From positions 1 to 37,253 of the forward strand of contig CALEZI010000055.1 in assembly GCA_937928755.1 (NCBI GenBank): a DNA stretch of 37,253 nucleotides, in the 5' to 3' direction. This DNA is from an uncultured Rhodanobacteraceae bacterium (GTDB lineage Bacteria > Pseudomonadota > Gammaproteobacteria > Xanthomonadales > SZUA-5). The translations under genes and the position numbers were made by a program. Positions 1 to 10,321 of the stretch are shown here, piece after piece (within the stretch, counting starts at the first letter, position 1; each line of letters opens with the position of its first letter). The notes below the pieces were generated by a model that had not been told where the DNA came from, did not search any database, and worked only from the letters and a program-made list of their open reading frames with translations.

Positions 1-1067
1 TCGACCTCAAGCGCGTCGCGCTGACCGGCAGCAACGGCAAGACCACCACCAAGGCGTTGACGGCGGCGATCCTCGCACGCGTCGGCCATACGCACGCCAC
101 GCCGGGCAACTACAACAACGAGATCGGCGTGCCGTTGACGGTGCTCGGGCTCGGCACCGGGCATCGTTTTGCGGTGATTGAAATGGGCTGCGGCAAACCC
201 GGCGACATCGATGAACTTACCCGTATCGTGCCGCCGCACGCCGGTCTGGTGACCAACGTCGCTGCGGCGCATCTGGAGCGCCTGAACAGTGAGCAGGGCG
301 TGGCCGAGGCCAAGGCCGGGATCTACCGCGGCCTGCTGCCTGACGGCATCGCCGTGATCAATGCCGACGACGCCCATGCAGCGTACTTCCGCCAGCAGGC
401 GGGCAGCCATGCGCTCATCGATTTTGCCATCGACGGTCCCGCGGCGGTGCGCGCGGAGCGGTGGACCATCGGGCTGCACTCGCGTTTCCTTTTGAGCACG
501 CCGGCAGGCTCGATCAACATCGAGCTGCCGTTGCCGGGCCGTCACAACGTCATGAATGCACTGGCCGCAAGTTGCCTGGCGTTGTCCGTCGGCGCGCCGC
601 TGGAAAGCATCGCTGCGGCACTGGCCGAAGTCGAAGCCGTGGCCGGCCGGCAGCGACGGCTCGAAGTGCGCGACGGCGTCATCTACGACGACAGCTACAA
701 CGCCAATCCGGGTTCGCTGGTGGCGGCGATCGAGACCCTGGCGCTGGAGCCACCGCCGCGCTGGCTGGTACTCGGCGACATGGCCGAACTCGGCCCGCTG
801 GCGCCGCGATTGCACGCCCGCTGCGGGGCGCTGGCGCGCGCGCGCGGCATCGAACGCCTGTACGCGGTGGGGCCACTGTCGCTCGCCGCCGCCGAGGCCT
901 TCGGCGATGGCGCGGTGCATTTCGCCAGCGTCGAGGAGTTGATCGACGCGCTCAACACCGAGTGGCAGCCGGGCACCACGGCGCTGGTCAAGGGCTCGCG
1001 CTCGGCGCGCATGGAGCGGGTGGTGGCGGCGTTGGCCGGATCCGCCTCGGCTGGGGAGAATCACTGA
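1..1067 (+). CDS. murF: UDP-MurNAc-tripeptide--D-Ala-D-Ala ligase, 5' partial
   Basis: MurF adds D-Ala-D-Ala to UDP-MurNAc-tripeptide in the cytoplasm, using ATP. The frame is already open at base 3 and about 354 residues are visible. Roughly 110 N-terminal residues and the start codon lie outside the window. The Mur-ligase P-loop TGSNGKTTTK is at bases 24-53. Further on are the conserved GRHNVMNALAA segment (about 538-570), the DDSYNANPGS motif (about 688-717) and the C-terminal-domain VKGSRSARME. The stop overlaps the mraY start by one base (TGATG), as in a translationally coupled dcw operon. MurE and MurC share the fold, but the DDSYNANP motif and the position before mraY make MurF secure. 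Confidence 0.96.
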   Translation, partial: DLKRVALTGSNGKTTTKALTAAILARVGHTHATPGNYNNEIGVPLTVLGLGTGHRFAVIEMGCGKPGDIDELTRIVPPHAGLVTNVAAAHLERLNSEQGVAEAKAGIYRGLLPDGIAVINADDAHAAYFRQQAGSHALIDFAIDGPAAVRAERWTIGLHSRFLLSTPAGSINIELPLPGRHNVMNALAASCLALSVGAPLESIAAALAEVEAVAGRQRRLEVRDGVIYDDSYNANPGSLVAAIETLALEPPPRWLVLGDMAELGPLAPRLHARCGALARARGIERLYAVGPLSLAAAEAFGDGAVHFASVEELIDALNTEWQPGTTALVKGSRSARMERVVAALAGSASAGENH

Positions 1068-2149
1068 TGCTGCTGGCACTCGCCGACTGGTTGCAGAACT
1101 ACTTCAGCGCCTTCAATGTCTTCAACTACATCACGCTGCGCTCGATCCTGTCGGCGCTGACCGCGCTGGCCTTGTCGCTGCTTTTCGGTCCGCGGTTGAT
1201 CCGGTCGTTGACCGAGAAACAGATCGGCCAGACGATCCGCTCGGATGGCCCGCAGTCGCACCTGTCCAAAGCCGGTACGCCGACCATGGGTGGCCTGCTG
1301 ATCCTGATGGCGGTGGCGGCGTCGACGCTGCTGTGGGCGGACTGGAACAACCGCTACATCTGGATCGTGCTCGGCGTACTGCTGGCGTTCGGCGCGATCG
1401 GCTTCATCGATGACTACCGCAAGCTGGTGCTGAAGGATTCGCGCGGTCTGCCGGCACGCTGGAAGTACCTGCTGCAGTCGGTGTTCGGTGCGCTGGCCGC
1501 GGTGCTGCTCTACGTCTCGGCCGACACGCCGGCGGCGACCGCCTTGTATCTGCCGTTCTTCAAGACGGTGGCGATTCCGCTGGGTCTGGCCTTCATCGTC
1601 GTCGCTTATTTCTGGATCGTCGGCTTCTCCAATGCGGTGAATCTGACCGACGGCCTCGATGGTCTGGCGATCATGCCAACGGTACTGGTCGCCGGCGCGC
1701 TCGGCATCTTCGCCTACCTGTCCGGACATGCGGAGTTCGCCAGGTATCTTGGAATCCCGCGCATCCCGGGTGCCGGCGAGCTGGGCATCATCTGCGGCGC
1801 GCTGGCCGGTGCCGGCCTCGGTTTTCTCTGGTTCAACACCTATCCGGCGCAGGTCTTCATGGGCGATATCGGCGCGCTCTCGGTGGGCGCCGTGCTCGGC
1901 ACCATCGCCGTGATCGTGCGCCAGGAGGCGGTGCTGGTGATCATGGGTGGCATCTTCGTGCTGGAGACGCTGTCGGTGATGCTGCAGGTGGCGTCGTTCA
2001 AACTCACCGGCAAACGCATCTTCCGCATGGCGCCGCTGCACCATCACTTCGAGTTGAAGGGTTGGCCGGAGCCGCGCGTGATCGTGCGCTTCTGGATCAT
2101 CAGCGTGGTGCTGGTGCTGCTCGGTCTCGCGACCCTGAAGGTGCGCTGA
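1067..2149 (+). CDS. mraY: phospho-N-acetylmuramoyl-pentapeptide transferase (MraY)
   Basis: MraY transfers phospho-MurNAc-pentapeptide from UDP to undecaprenyl phosphate, forming lipid I in the inner membrane. The protein is 360 residues, the same length as the E. coli enzyme, with about ten hydrophobic segments. The catalytic residues fall at the E. coli positions: D115-D116 in FIDDYRK and D267 in VFMGDIGALS. NAVNLTDGLDGLAI and the histidine loop APLHHHFELKGW are also present. The ATG at 1067 overlaps the murF stop by one base and gives the expected N-terminus. An in-frame extension into murF is open but would add non-homologous sequence. The stop overlaps the next start in the same way. 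The next gene is ftsW, so the usual murD is missing. Confidence 0.98.
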   Translation: MLLALADWLQNYFSAFNVFNYITLRSILSALTALALSLLFGPRLIRSLTEKQIGQTIRSDGPQSHLSKAGTPTMGGLLILMAVAASTLLWADWNNRYIWIVLGVLLAFGAIGFIDDYRKLVLKDSRGLPARWKYLLQSVFGALAAVLLYVSADTPAATALYLPFFKTVAIPLGLAFIVVAYFWIVGFSNAVNLTDGLDGLAIMPTVLVAGALGIFAYLSGHAEFARYLGIPRIPGAGELGIICGALAGAGLGFLWFNTYPAQVFMGDIGALSVGAVLGTIAVIVRQEAVLVIMGGIFVLETLSVMLQVASFKLTGKRIFRMAPLHHHFELKGWPEPRVIVRFWIISVVLVLLGLATLKVR

Positions 2150-3336
2150 TGGCCGCCGTGCTCCAGGCCAGACGTTTGCCGGCAGCGCCAAAAGTGGCGC
2201 TGGATCCGTGGATTGCGGTGAGCGCCGTCGCCCTGGCGTCGATTGGTCTGGTCATGGTGGCCTCCAGTTCGATTGCGATCGCCGAGGAAATGCACGTCGG
2301 ACCGTTCTATTTCCTGACGCGTCACGCGCTGTTCCTGACGCTGGGCACGCTGCTGGCGTGGCTGGCCTACCGCAGCGACCTCGACTGGCTCAAGCAGTAC
2401 TCGCAGGTGATGATCCTCGGCGGCTTCATGCTGCTGCTGATCGTGTTCGTGCCTGGGCTTGGCGTCGAGGTCAAGGGCGCGCGGCGCTGGATCCGCCTGG
2501 GCATCTCCAATTTCCAGGCGGTCGAGGCGGTCAAGCTGTTCCTGATCATCTATCTGGCTGGTTATTTCGTGCGCCACCAGGAAACGCTGCAACACAGCCT
2601 GCTCGGTGTCATCAAGCCGCTGGTAGTGGCCGGCGCGCTGATCGGCCTGTTGATGGCGCAGCCCGATTTCGGCGGCGCCCTGCTGCTGATGGCGATCACC
2701 GGTGGATTGATCTGGCTCGCCGGTGGCTCGGCGCGGCATCTGCTGGCGATTGGCCTGTTCACCATGCCGGTTGTTGCGTTTGCGGCGTTGGCCGAGCCCT
2801 ACCGCGTGCGCCGGCTGTTTTCGTTCATGGACCCGTGGGCCGACCCCTTCGACGGCGGTTTCCAGCTGACCCAGGCGCTGATCGCCGTCGGCCGCGGCGA
2901 GTGGTTCGGCGTCGGACTTGGCGAGAGCGTGCAGAAGCTGTTCTACCTGCCTGAGGCGCACACCGACTTCATCCTTGCCGTGATCGCCGAAGAACTCGGG
3001 TTCGTCGGCGTCCTGTTGATCATCGGCCTGTTCGCCGCCTTCACCGGGCGTGCCTTTCAGCTCGGGCTGGACGGCCTGCGCCAGGGTCGCGCGTTCGAGG
3101 CCTATCTCGCCTACGGCATCGCGCTGTGGTTCTCGATGCAGGCGGCGATCAGCATCGGCGTCAACATCGGCGCGCTGCCGACCAAGGGCCTGACGCTGCC
3201 GTTGATCAGTTCCGGCGGCTCCAGCGTGATCATGAGTTGTGTCGCGGTCGGCCTGCTGCTGAAGGTCAGTGCGTCCTTGCGCGAACCGCGCAGCGTCGGT
3301 GCGTTCGAGGGCGTGGCGCCGGGGGTGACCCGATGA
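2149..3336 (+). CDS. ftsW: SEDS peptidoglycan glycosyltransferase FtsW
   Basis: FtsW is the septal SEDS-family glycan polymerase that works with FtsI (PBP3) on lipid II. The 395-residue product has a short cytoplasmic N-terminus, about ten membrane segments and SEDS signatures such as the extracytoplasmic FYLPEAHTDFILAVIAEELG and the late GALPTKGLTLPLISSGGSS. The ATG at 2149 shares one base with the mraY stop. RodA is the alternative, but the dcw location and the C-terminal SGGSS region fit FtsW. It joins murG by an ATGA overlap. Confidence 0.97.
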   Translation: MAAVLQARRLPAAPKVALDPWIAVSAVALASIGLVMVASSSIAIAEEMHVGPFYFLTRHALFLTLGTLLAWLAYRSDLDWLKQYSQVMILGGFMLLLIVFVPGLGVEVKGARRWIRLGISNFQAVEAVKLFLIIYLAGYFVRHQETLQHSLLGVIKPLVVAGALIGLLMAQPDFGGALLLMAITGGLIWLAGGSARHLLAIGLFTMPVVAFAALAEPYRVRRLFSFMDPWADPFDGGFQLTQALIAVGRGEWFGVGLGESVQKLFYLPEAHTDFILAVIAEELGFVGVLLIIGLFAAFTGRAFQLGLDGLRQGRAFEAYLAYGIALWFSMQAAISIGVNIGALPTKGLTLPLISSGGSSVIMSCVAVGLLLKVSASLREPRSVGAFEGVAPGVTR

Positions 3337-4403
3337 GCGCACCAGTGCTGGTGATGGCGGGCGGAACCGGCGGACACGTGTTCCCGGGGCTGGCGGTGGC
3401 GGCCGCACTCAAGCAGATCGGCATTCCGGTGGTCTGGCTCGGCTCTGAAGGCGGCATGGAGCAGACGCTGGTGCCGAAGCACGACATTCCGTTCGAGGCG
3501 ATCCGCGTCAGTGGACTGCGCGGCAAGGGCTGGAAATCCAAACTGCGGCTGCCGATCGACCTCGGTCGCGCGTTCTGGCAGGCGCGCCGGGTGCTCAAGC
3601 GCGTGCGCCCGCGCAGCGTACTCAGCCTCGGTGGATACGCCGCCGGGCCCGGTGGGCTGGCGGCGTTCTGGCTGCGCCGACCGCTGCTGGTGCACGAGCA
3701 GAACAGTATCCCGGGACTGACCAACCGCGTGCTGGCGCGTTTCGCACGGCGCGTGTTGACCGGTTTTCCTGCGGCGTTTCCGGGCCGTTCGCGATGGGTC
3801 GGCAATCCCGTGCGCGCGGACATTGCGGCATTGCCGCCGCCTGGCGAACGCCTGGCCGGGCGCAGTGGCGCTCTGCGTGTGCTGGTTATCGGTGGCAGTC
3901 AGGGCGCGCTGGCGCTGAACCGACTGCTGCCGCAGGCGCTGGCTTCGATGGATGAGGCTGAGCGCCCGCAAGTCTGGCACCAGTGCGGCCAGCGCATGAT
4001 CGACAACACCCTGCTGCTCTATCGTCAGGCCGGTGTCAGCGGCCGCGTGGTGGCGTTCATCGACGACATGGCGGCCGCCTATGCCTGGGCCGATCTGGTC
4101 GTGTGTCGCGCCGGTGCGCTGACGCTGGCCGAGTTGACCGCTGCCGGCGTGGCTTCGCTGCTGGTCCCGTATCCGCACGCGGTCGACGACCATCAGACCG
4201 CCAACGCGCGCTGGTTGTGCCAGGCCGGGGCAGCCGAGTTGCTGCCGGAATCGACCCTCGATGCGACTACGCTGGCGGCGCGCCTGCGTCAGCTTGGCGA
4301 CGACCGTGCGCGCCTGCTGGTGATGGCCGAAGCGGCACGCGAGCAGTCGCGCGCCAACGCGGCGGAGGCCGTGGCACAGGCATGCCTGGAGATCGCCCGA
4401 TGA
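3333..4403 (+). CDS. murG: UDP-GlcNAc--lipid I N-acetylglucosaminyltransferase (MurG)
   Basis: MurG adds GlcNAc to lipid I at the cytoplasmic face of the inner membrane, producing lipid II. The 356-residue GT28 protein starts with the glycine loop GGTGGHVFPG (about residues 10-19). It continues with HEQNSIPGLTNR and the second loop VIGGSQGALALN. The UDP-GlcNAc-binding GALTLAELTAAG and VPYPHAVDDHQTANA complete the set. The ATG at 3333 overlaps the ftsW stop (ATGA). A longer in-frame reading begins inside ftsW, but the family N-terminus starts at this ATG. The stop overlaps the murC start. Confidence 0.98.
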   Translation: MSAPVLVMAGGTGGHVFPGLAVAAALKQIGIPVVWLGSEGGMEQTLVPKHDIPFEAIRVSGLRGKGWKSKLRLPIDLGRAFWQARRVLKRVRPRSVLSLGGYAAGPGGLAAFWLRRPLLVHEQNSIPGLTNRVLARFARRVLTGFPAAFPGRSRWVGNPVRADIAALPPPGERLAGRSGALRVLVIGGSQGALALNRLLPQALASMDEAERPQVWHQCGQRMIDNTLLLYRQAGVSGRVVAFIDDMAAAYAWADLVVCRAGALTLAELTAAGVASLLVPYPHAVDDHQTANARWLCQAGAAELLPESTLDATTLAARLRQLGDDRARLLVMAEAAREQSRANAAEAVAQACLEIAR

Positions 4404-5839
4404 GCATCGCCGCACGCTTCCGCCCGGGCCAGGACCTGATGCGCGCATTCAAGCGCGTGCATTTCATCGGCATCGGCGGCTCCGGCATGAGCGGCATCGC
4501 CGAGGTCATGCACAATCTCGGCTACGACGTCAGTGGCTCCGATCAATCCAGCAGTGCCGTTACCTTGCGACTGGCGCAACTGGGCATTCGCGTGCATCGC
4601 GGTCATCTGGCCAGTCAGGTCGCCGATGTGGACGTGGTGGTCGTCTCCAGCGCCATCCACCCGGAGAATCCGGAACTGCTCGCCGCGCGCCAACGGCGCC
4701 TGCCGGTGGTGCCACGCGCCGAGATGCTCGGCGAACTGATGCGCTTCCGGCGCGGCATCGCGGTGGCCGGCACCCACGGCAAGACCACCACCACCAGCTT
4801 GATCGCCAGCGTGCTGGCCGAGGGCGAGCTCGATCCGACGTTCGTCATCGGCGGCCGCCTGAACAGCGCCGGCACTCACGCGCGCCTGGGCTCCGGCGAG
4901 TATCTGGTGGCCGAAGCCGACGAGAGCGACGGCTCGTTCCTGCTGCTGCAGCCGGTGATGGCGGTGGTCACCAACATCGATGCCGACCACCTGGAGAACT
5001 TCGGTGGCAGCTTCGAGCGACTGAAGCAGGCCTTCGACGACTTCCTGCACCGCATGCCCTTTTATGGTCTGGCCGTGCTCTGCGCCGACGACGCCGAGAC
5101 CCGCGCGTTGGCTGCGCGCAGTCCGCGCGCGGTGCGCACCTATGGTTTTGCGGCGGATGCCGACGTCCGCGCCAGCGACCTCACCCAGGACGGCAACCAG
5201 ATGCGCTTCATGCTGCATCTCCCGGACGAGGCGCCGCGCGCGGCCGTGCTCAACCTCCCTGGGCGCCACAACGTGCAGAACGCCTGCGCGGCGGCCGCCA
5301 TTGCGCTCGAGATCGGCGTCGACTGTGCGGCGATCGTCGATGGCCTGGCGCGTTTCGCCGGCGTCGGACGGCGCTTCGCGATCCATCAGGACCTGGCGTT
5401 GGATCAGGGCAGCGTGATGTTCGTCGACGACTACGGCCATCACCCGCGCGAACTCAGGGCGGTGATCGAGGCGGCACGCGGCGGCTGGCCGCGGCGACGC
5501 CTGGTGCTGGCCTTCCAGCCGCACCGCTACACGCGGACCCGCGATCTGATCGACGATTTTGCCGAGGTGCTGGGACTGGCCGACGTGGTCGTGCTGACCG
5601 AGGTCTACGCCGCCGGCGAACCGCCTATCAGCGGTGCCGACGGGCGCGCGTTGGCACGCGCGGTGCGCGCCCGCGGTCGCCTCGATCCGGTGTTCGTCAA
5701 GCATCCGAACGAACTGGTGAACGTGCTGCCGGACCTGCTGCGCGATGGCGATCTGCTGCTGCTGCAGGGCGCCGGCGACATCGGCGCGGTCGCCCAGGAC
5801 CTCGAATCGCGCGGGCATCTGCGCGGGGGTGCGGCATGA
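4400..5839 (+). CDS. murC: UDP-N-acetylmuramate--L-alanine ligase (MurC)
   Basis: MurC performs the first amino-acid addition to UDP-MurNAc (L-Ala, ATP-dependent). The 479-residue protein has the N-terminal dinucleotide-like motif IGIGGSGMSGIAEVM and the P-loop GTHGKTTTTS with lysine 128. It also has EADESDGSF, the NIDADHLENFGG metal-site segment, GRHNVQNACAA and the C-terminal DDYGHHPRE, all typical of MurC. The ATG at 4400 overlaps the murG stop (ATGA). A second ATG at 4439 would remove 13 residues that are poorly conserved, so the exact start is slightly uncertain. The 3' end is followed not by ddlB directly but by a 190-base gap carrying a repeat element. Confidence 0.98.
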   Translation: MSIAARFRPGQDLMRAFKRVHFIGIGGSGMSGIAEVMHNLGYDVSGSDQSSSAVTLRLAQLGIRVHRGHLASQVADVDVVVVSSAIHPENPELLAARQRRLPVVPRAEMLGELMRFRRGIAVAGTHGKTTTTSLIASVLAEGELDPTFVIGGRLNSAGTHARLGSGEYLVAEADESDGSFLLLQPVMAVVTNIDADHLENFGGSFERLKQAFDDFLHRMPFYGLAVLCADDAETRALAARSPRAVRTYGFAADADVRASDLTQDGNQMRFMLHLPDEAPRAAVLNLPGRHNVQNACAAAAIALEIGVDCAAIVDGLARFAGVGRRFAIHQDLALDQGSVMFVDDYGHHPRELRAVIEAARGGWPRRRLVLAFQPHRYTRTRDLIDDFAEVLGLADVVVLTEVYAAGEPPISGADGRALARAVRARGRLDPVFVKHPNELVNVLPDLLRDGDLLLLQGAGDIGAVAQDLESRGHLRGGAA

Positions 5840-5901
5840 ACCATTCCTGCGGATTCGCGGCTGTACCGACGCAGTGTTTCGGCGAGTACGGGAGCTGTTT
5901 G

Positions 5902-5962
5902 TTGTCCGCAAAGGACGCAAAGGACGCAAAGGGGAGCTTCTTTTGGCGAACTTTGCGGACAA
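5902..5962. repeat. short GGACGCAAA-family palindromic element (2 units)
   Basis: The inverted arms TTGTCCGCAAAG (5902-5913) and CTTTGCGGACAA (5951-5962) are exact complements. Two 9-base GGACGCAAA units lie just inside the left arm (5913-5921 and 5922-5930). The same element with five units occurs near 13170 and 37046. It lies in the 190-base murC-ddlB gap, the only long break among the murF-ftsA junctions. Transcribed, it could fold into a hairpin of about 12 base pairs. Whether it affects ddlB expression cannot be told from sequence. Confidence 0.85.
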
Positions 5963-6029
5963 GAGGCTGTTGTTCCCAGATCCATGTGGACCGGTCTCGG
6001 CATGGTCAGCCCCGCGCCGGAGATGCCGA

Positions 6030-6965
6030 ATGAACCGCATCACCGATCCCGCGCAGTTCGGTCGCGTCGCCGTGGTCATGGGCGGCGACAGCTCCGAGCG
6101 TGAGGTGTCGCTGAACAGTGGCGCCAAAGTGCTGGAAGCGCTGCGCGCGCGCGGCGTGGACGCGACGCCGGTGGACGGCGTTGCGGCGCTGCTGGCGCAT
6201 ATCCAGGCCGGCCATTGCGATCGCGTGTTCAACATCCTGCACGGGCGCGGTGGCGAAGATGGCGTGCTGCAGGGCGCGCTGGAAGCACTGCGCATTCCGT
6301 ACACCGGGTCGGGCGTGCTCGGATCGGCGCTGAGCATGGACAAGGTGCGCACCAAGCGCGTGTGGCAGGCGCTGGGAATTCCGACGCCTGCTTTTGCCGT
6401 GCTCAGTCGCGGTGCCGACGTCGCTGCTGCGATCGCTGCCGTCGGCCTGCCGGCGATCGTCAAGCCTTCGCGCGAAGGCTCCAGCGTGGGGGTCACGCGC
6501 GTGTTCCACGAACGCGACGTCGACGCGGCCGTTGAACTCGCGGCGCGCTACGACGGCGAGATGCTGGTCGAACGCATGATCGTTGGTCCGGAACTGACCG
6601 TCGCCGTGCTCGACGGCATGGCGCTGCCGAGCATCCGCATCGTGCCCGCCGGCGAGTTCTACGATTACCACGCCAAATACGTCGCCGAGGACACGCAATA
6701 TCTCTGTCCAGGTCGCGACGAGCCTGACGAGAGCGCGCTGCGCGCCTTGTGCGAGACCGCATTTGCCGCCGTCGGCGCCAGTGGTTGGGGTCGTATCGAC
6801 GTGATGTGCGACCGCAACGGCAACTTCTACCTGCTTGAGGTCAACACCACGCCGGGTATGACCAGCCACAGCCTGGTGCCCAAGGCCGCCGCTGCAGCCG
6901 GCATCGACTTCGGGGACCTGTGCTGGCGCATCCTGGAAACCAGCCTGGGCGAGGTGCGCGCGTGA
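6030..6965 (+). CDS. ddlB: D-alanine--D-alanine ligase
   Basis: Ddl joins two D-alanines with ATP, giving the dipeptide used by MurF. The 311-residue ATP-grasp protein has VVMGGDSSEREVSLNSG at the N-terminus and the HGRGGEDGVLQGALEALRIP segment. It also carries the nucleotide-binding VKPSREGSSVGV and the metal-binding LLEVNTTPGMTSHSLVP near the end. ATG 6030 is preceded by GGAG seven bases upstream, so translation can start independently of murC. The frame stays open upstream through the repeat, but that extension has no family similarity. The gene ends in a GTGA overlap with ftsQ. Confidence 0.97.
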   Translation: MNRITDPAQFGRVAVVMGGDSSEREVSLNSGAKVLEALRARGVDATPVDGVAALLAHIQAGHCDRVFNILHGRGGEDGVLQGALEALRIPYTGSGVLGSALSMDKVRTKRVWQALGIPTPAFAVLSRGADVAAAIAAVGLPAIVKPSREGSSVGVTRVFHERDVDAAVELAARYDGEMLVERMIVGPELTVAVLDGMALPSIRIVPAGEFYDYHAKYVAEDTQYLCPGRDEPDESALRALCETAFAAVGASGWGRIDVMCDRNGNFYLLEVNTTPGMTSHSLVPKAAAAAGIDFGDLCWRILETSLGEVRA

Positions 6966-7720
6966 CCAGCCGGCGTACTTTCGTGACCAGTCTGTCTGCG
7001 CTGCTGGCGGTAGCCGCGCTCGGCGTGTTGGCGGCAGGCGCCTTCATGGCGCACACCGGCGGCGCACTGTTGCCGTTCCGCTGGGTCGACGTCAGCGGGA
7101 GCTTTGCGCGCGTCAGCGCCGAGCAGATTCGCGCCGCGGTCGGCCCGGCAGCGACGCGAGGCTTCTTCGGCGTCGACCTCGGCGAAGTGCGCGCAAGTGC
7201 GCTGGCGCTGCCCTGGGTGGCCGAGGCCGAAGTGCGCAAGGTGTGGCCGGACACGCTGGAAGTGCGCATTCGCGAGCGCCAGGTGCTGGGTCGCCTGGGC
7301 GTCGACCGTCTGGTCGATGTCGCCGGCAACATATTCCAGGCGCGTGGCGCCGGTGAGGCGCGCGGGTTGCCGCTGCTGGATGCCGAACCGGCGCAGATGC
7401 CGCAGCTGGCCGAGTACTACCAGCAGGCGCAGCGTGGCGTCGACAGCATCGGTCGGCAGATCAGTGCAGCACGCATCAGTCCGCGTGGCGCGCTGCAATT
7501 GCAGCTCAACGACGGCCTCGAAGTGCAACTCGGCAGTCGCGAGCAGATGCTGCGCTGGCAGCGCTTTGTCGGCAGCTTGCCGCGCATGGCCGCACTCGAC
7601 CCGCGCCCGATCGCGGCGGTCGACCTGCGCTACACCCACGGTTACGCCGTGCGCTATGTCGAGCCGGCAGCGCCTGACGCAGTCCCCGACAAACCCATCG
7701 AATCGAGCAACGACACGTGA
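6962..7720 (+). CDS. ftsQ: cell division protein FtsQ
   Basis: FtsQ is a bitopic inner-membrane divisome scaffold that binds FtsB and FtsL. The 252-residue protein has a short cytoplasmic tail, one hydrophobic segment (about residues 11-30) and a POTRA domain running from FRWVDVSG through the LPWVAEAEVRKVWPDTLEVRI signature. A longer periplasmic beta domain follows. The start is a GTG at 6962 overlapping the ddlB stop (GTGA). The upstream ATG in frame lies inside ddlB and would add residues before the membrane anchor. It is coupled to ftsA by another GTGA overlap. Confidence 0.95.
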   Translation: MTSRRTFVTSLSALLAVAALGVLAAGAFMAHTGGALLPFRWVDVSGSFARVSAEQIRAAVGPAATRGFFGVDLGEVRASALALPWVAEAEVRKVWPDTLEVRIRERQVLGRLGVDRLVDVAGNIFQARGAGEARGLPLLDAEPAQMPQLAEYYQQAQRGVDSIGRQISAARISPRGALQLQLNDGLEVQLGSREQMLRWQRFVGSLPRMAALDPRPIAAVDLRYTHGYAVRYVEPAAPDAVPDKPIESSNDT

Positions 7721-8946
7721 CGCGGAAATCCGACAAAACCCTGATCGTTGGCCTCGACATCGGCACCTCCAAGGTGGTGGCGATGGTGGGCGAGTACGCC
7801 CCCGGCGAGGCCGTCGAGATCATCGGCATGGGCAGCCAGCCGAGCCGCGGCATCAAGCGCGGCGTGGTCGTCGATATCGAGTCGACGGTGCAATCGATCC
7901 AGCGCGCGGTCGAAGAAGCCGAGCAGATGAGCGGCTGCGAGATCCGCTCGGTGTATGCCGGCATCAGCGGCAGCCACGTGAAGAGCCTGAACTCGCATGG
8001 CATCGTCGCCATCCGCGACAAGGAAGTTACCGACTTCGACGTCGATCGGGTGCTCGATGCGGCGCGCGCGATGCCGATCCCGGCCGACCAGAAGATCCTG
8101 CACGTGCTGCCGCAGGAATACGTGATCGACGAGCAGGAAGGCATCCGTTATCCGATCGGCATGAGCGGCGTGCGCCTGGAGGCGCGCGTGCATCTGGTCA
8201 CAGCCGCCAACAGCGCGGCGCAGAACATCACCAAGTGCATCGCCCGCTGCGGTCTGGAAGTCGATGACCTGATCCTGCAGCCGCTGGCGGCCAGCCATGC
8301 CGTGCTCACCGACGACGAGCGCGAACTCGGAGTCGCGCTGATCGACATCGGTGCCGGCACCACCGACATCGTGGTGTTTGCGCAGGGCGCGATCCGCCAC
8401 ACCTCGGTGCTGCCGATCGCCGGCGACCAGGTCACCAACGACATCGCCGTGGCGCTGCGCACGCCGACGCAACATGCCGAAGAGATCAAGCTGAAGTACG
8501 CCTGCGCGCTGGCGCACCTGGCGACCGCCGAGGAGAGCATTCAGGTGCCCAGTGTCGGCGATCGGGCGCCGCGGCGACTGGCGCGACAGACCCTGGCCGA
8601 AGTGGTGCAACCGCGTTACGAGGAACTGTTCTCGCTGGCCCAGGCCGAGCTGCGCCGCAGCGGATACGAGGACCTGATCGCTGCCGGCATCGTGCTGACC
8701 GGCGGCGCTGCACGGATGGACGGTGCGGTCGAACTGGCCGAAGAGATCTTCCACATGCCGGTGCGACTGGGCCTGCCGCAACACGTCAGCGGGCTCGCCG
8801 AAATTGTCGGTAATCCGATCCATGCCGCCGGCGTCGGTCTGCTCATCTACGGATCGCAGGTGCGCCCGCGCACCAATACGCATCAGAGCAGCGGCGCGCG
8901 CAGTCTGTGGGAGCGGCTGAAGAAGTTCGTGGGTGGCGAATTCTGA
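7717..8946 (+). CDS. ftsA: cell division protein FtsA
   Basis: FtsA is the actin-like ATPase that tethers FtsZ to the membrane and recruits later division proteins. The 409-residue protein has the phosphate-1 loop VGLDIGTSKVVAMV, the second phosphate loop IDIGAGTTDIVVF, the adenosine motif IVLTGGAARM, and the FtsA-specific 1C subdomain between them. The C-terminus SLWERLKKFVGGEF is a typical amphipathic membrane-targeting helix. Translation starts at GTG 7717 in a GTGA overlap with ftsQ. A 155-base gap then separates it from ftsZ, a usual place for an extra ftsZ promoter, though I see no convincing -35/-10 pair there. Confidence 0.97.
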   Translation: MTRKSDKTLIVGLDIGTSKVVAMVGEYAPGEAVEIIGMGSQPSRGIKRGVVVDIESTVQSIQRAVEEAEQMSGCEIRSVYAGISGSHVKSLNSHGIVAIRDKEVTDFDVDRVLDAARAMPIPADQKILHVLPQEYVIDEQEGIRYPIGMSGVRLEARVHLVTAANSAAQNITKCIARCGLEVDDLILQPLAASHAVLTDDERELGVALIDIGAGTTDIVVFAQGAIRHTSVLPIAGDQVTNDIAVALRTPTQHAEEIKLKYACALAHLATAEESIQVPSVGDRAPRRLARQTLAEVVQPRYEELFSLAQAELRRSGYEDLIAAGIVLTGGAARMDGAVELAEEIFHMPVRLGLPQHVSGLAEIVGNPIHAAGVGLLIYGSQVRPRTNTHQSSGARSLWERLKKFVGGEF

Positions 8947-9101
8947 GATTTCGCGCTTCGCGATTGCTCCTGAGTGGGCGCGCGCGAGGAGCAGTGGAAG
9001 CGGGTGGGCAGGGGTATCCACCCGGGGGAGGCCGGAAAGCGCAAGGATGCGCCGCCCGGAAAAAATCAAAACTGGCTGGCACTAATTGCGAGGGTCTGAA
9101 C

Positions 9102-10298
<1,197 letters not shown>

Positions 10299-10321
10299 CA
10301 GCCTGTCGCAATACAGCCAGT

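Noticed and set aside
5745..6029. N-terminally extended Ddl through the repeat element
   Set aside because: The frame is open but encodes low-complexity residues unlike Ddl; ATG 6030 has GGAG at the right distance.
8907..9101. Longer FtsZ starting inside ftsA
   Set aside because: The extra 65 residues do not resemble FtsZ, and the ATG at 9102 has a good ribosome site.
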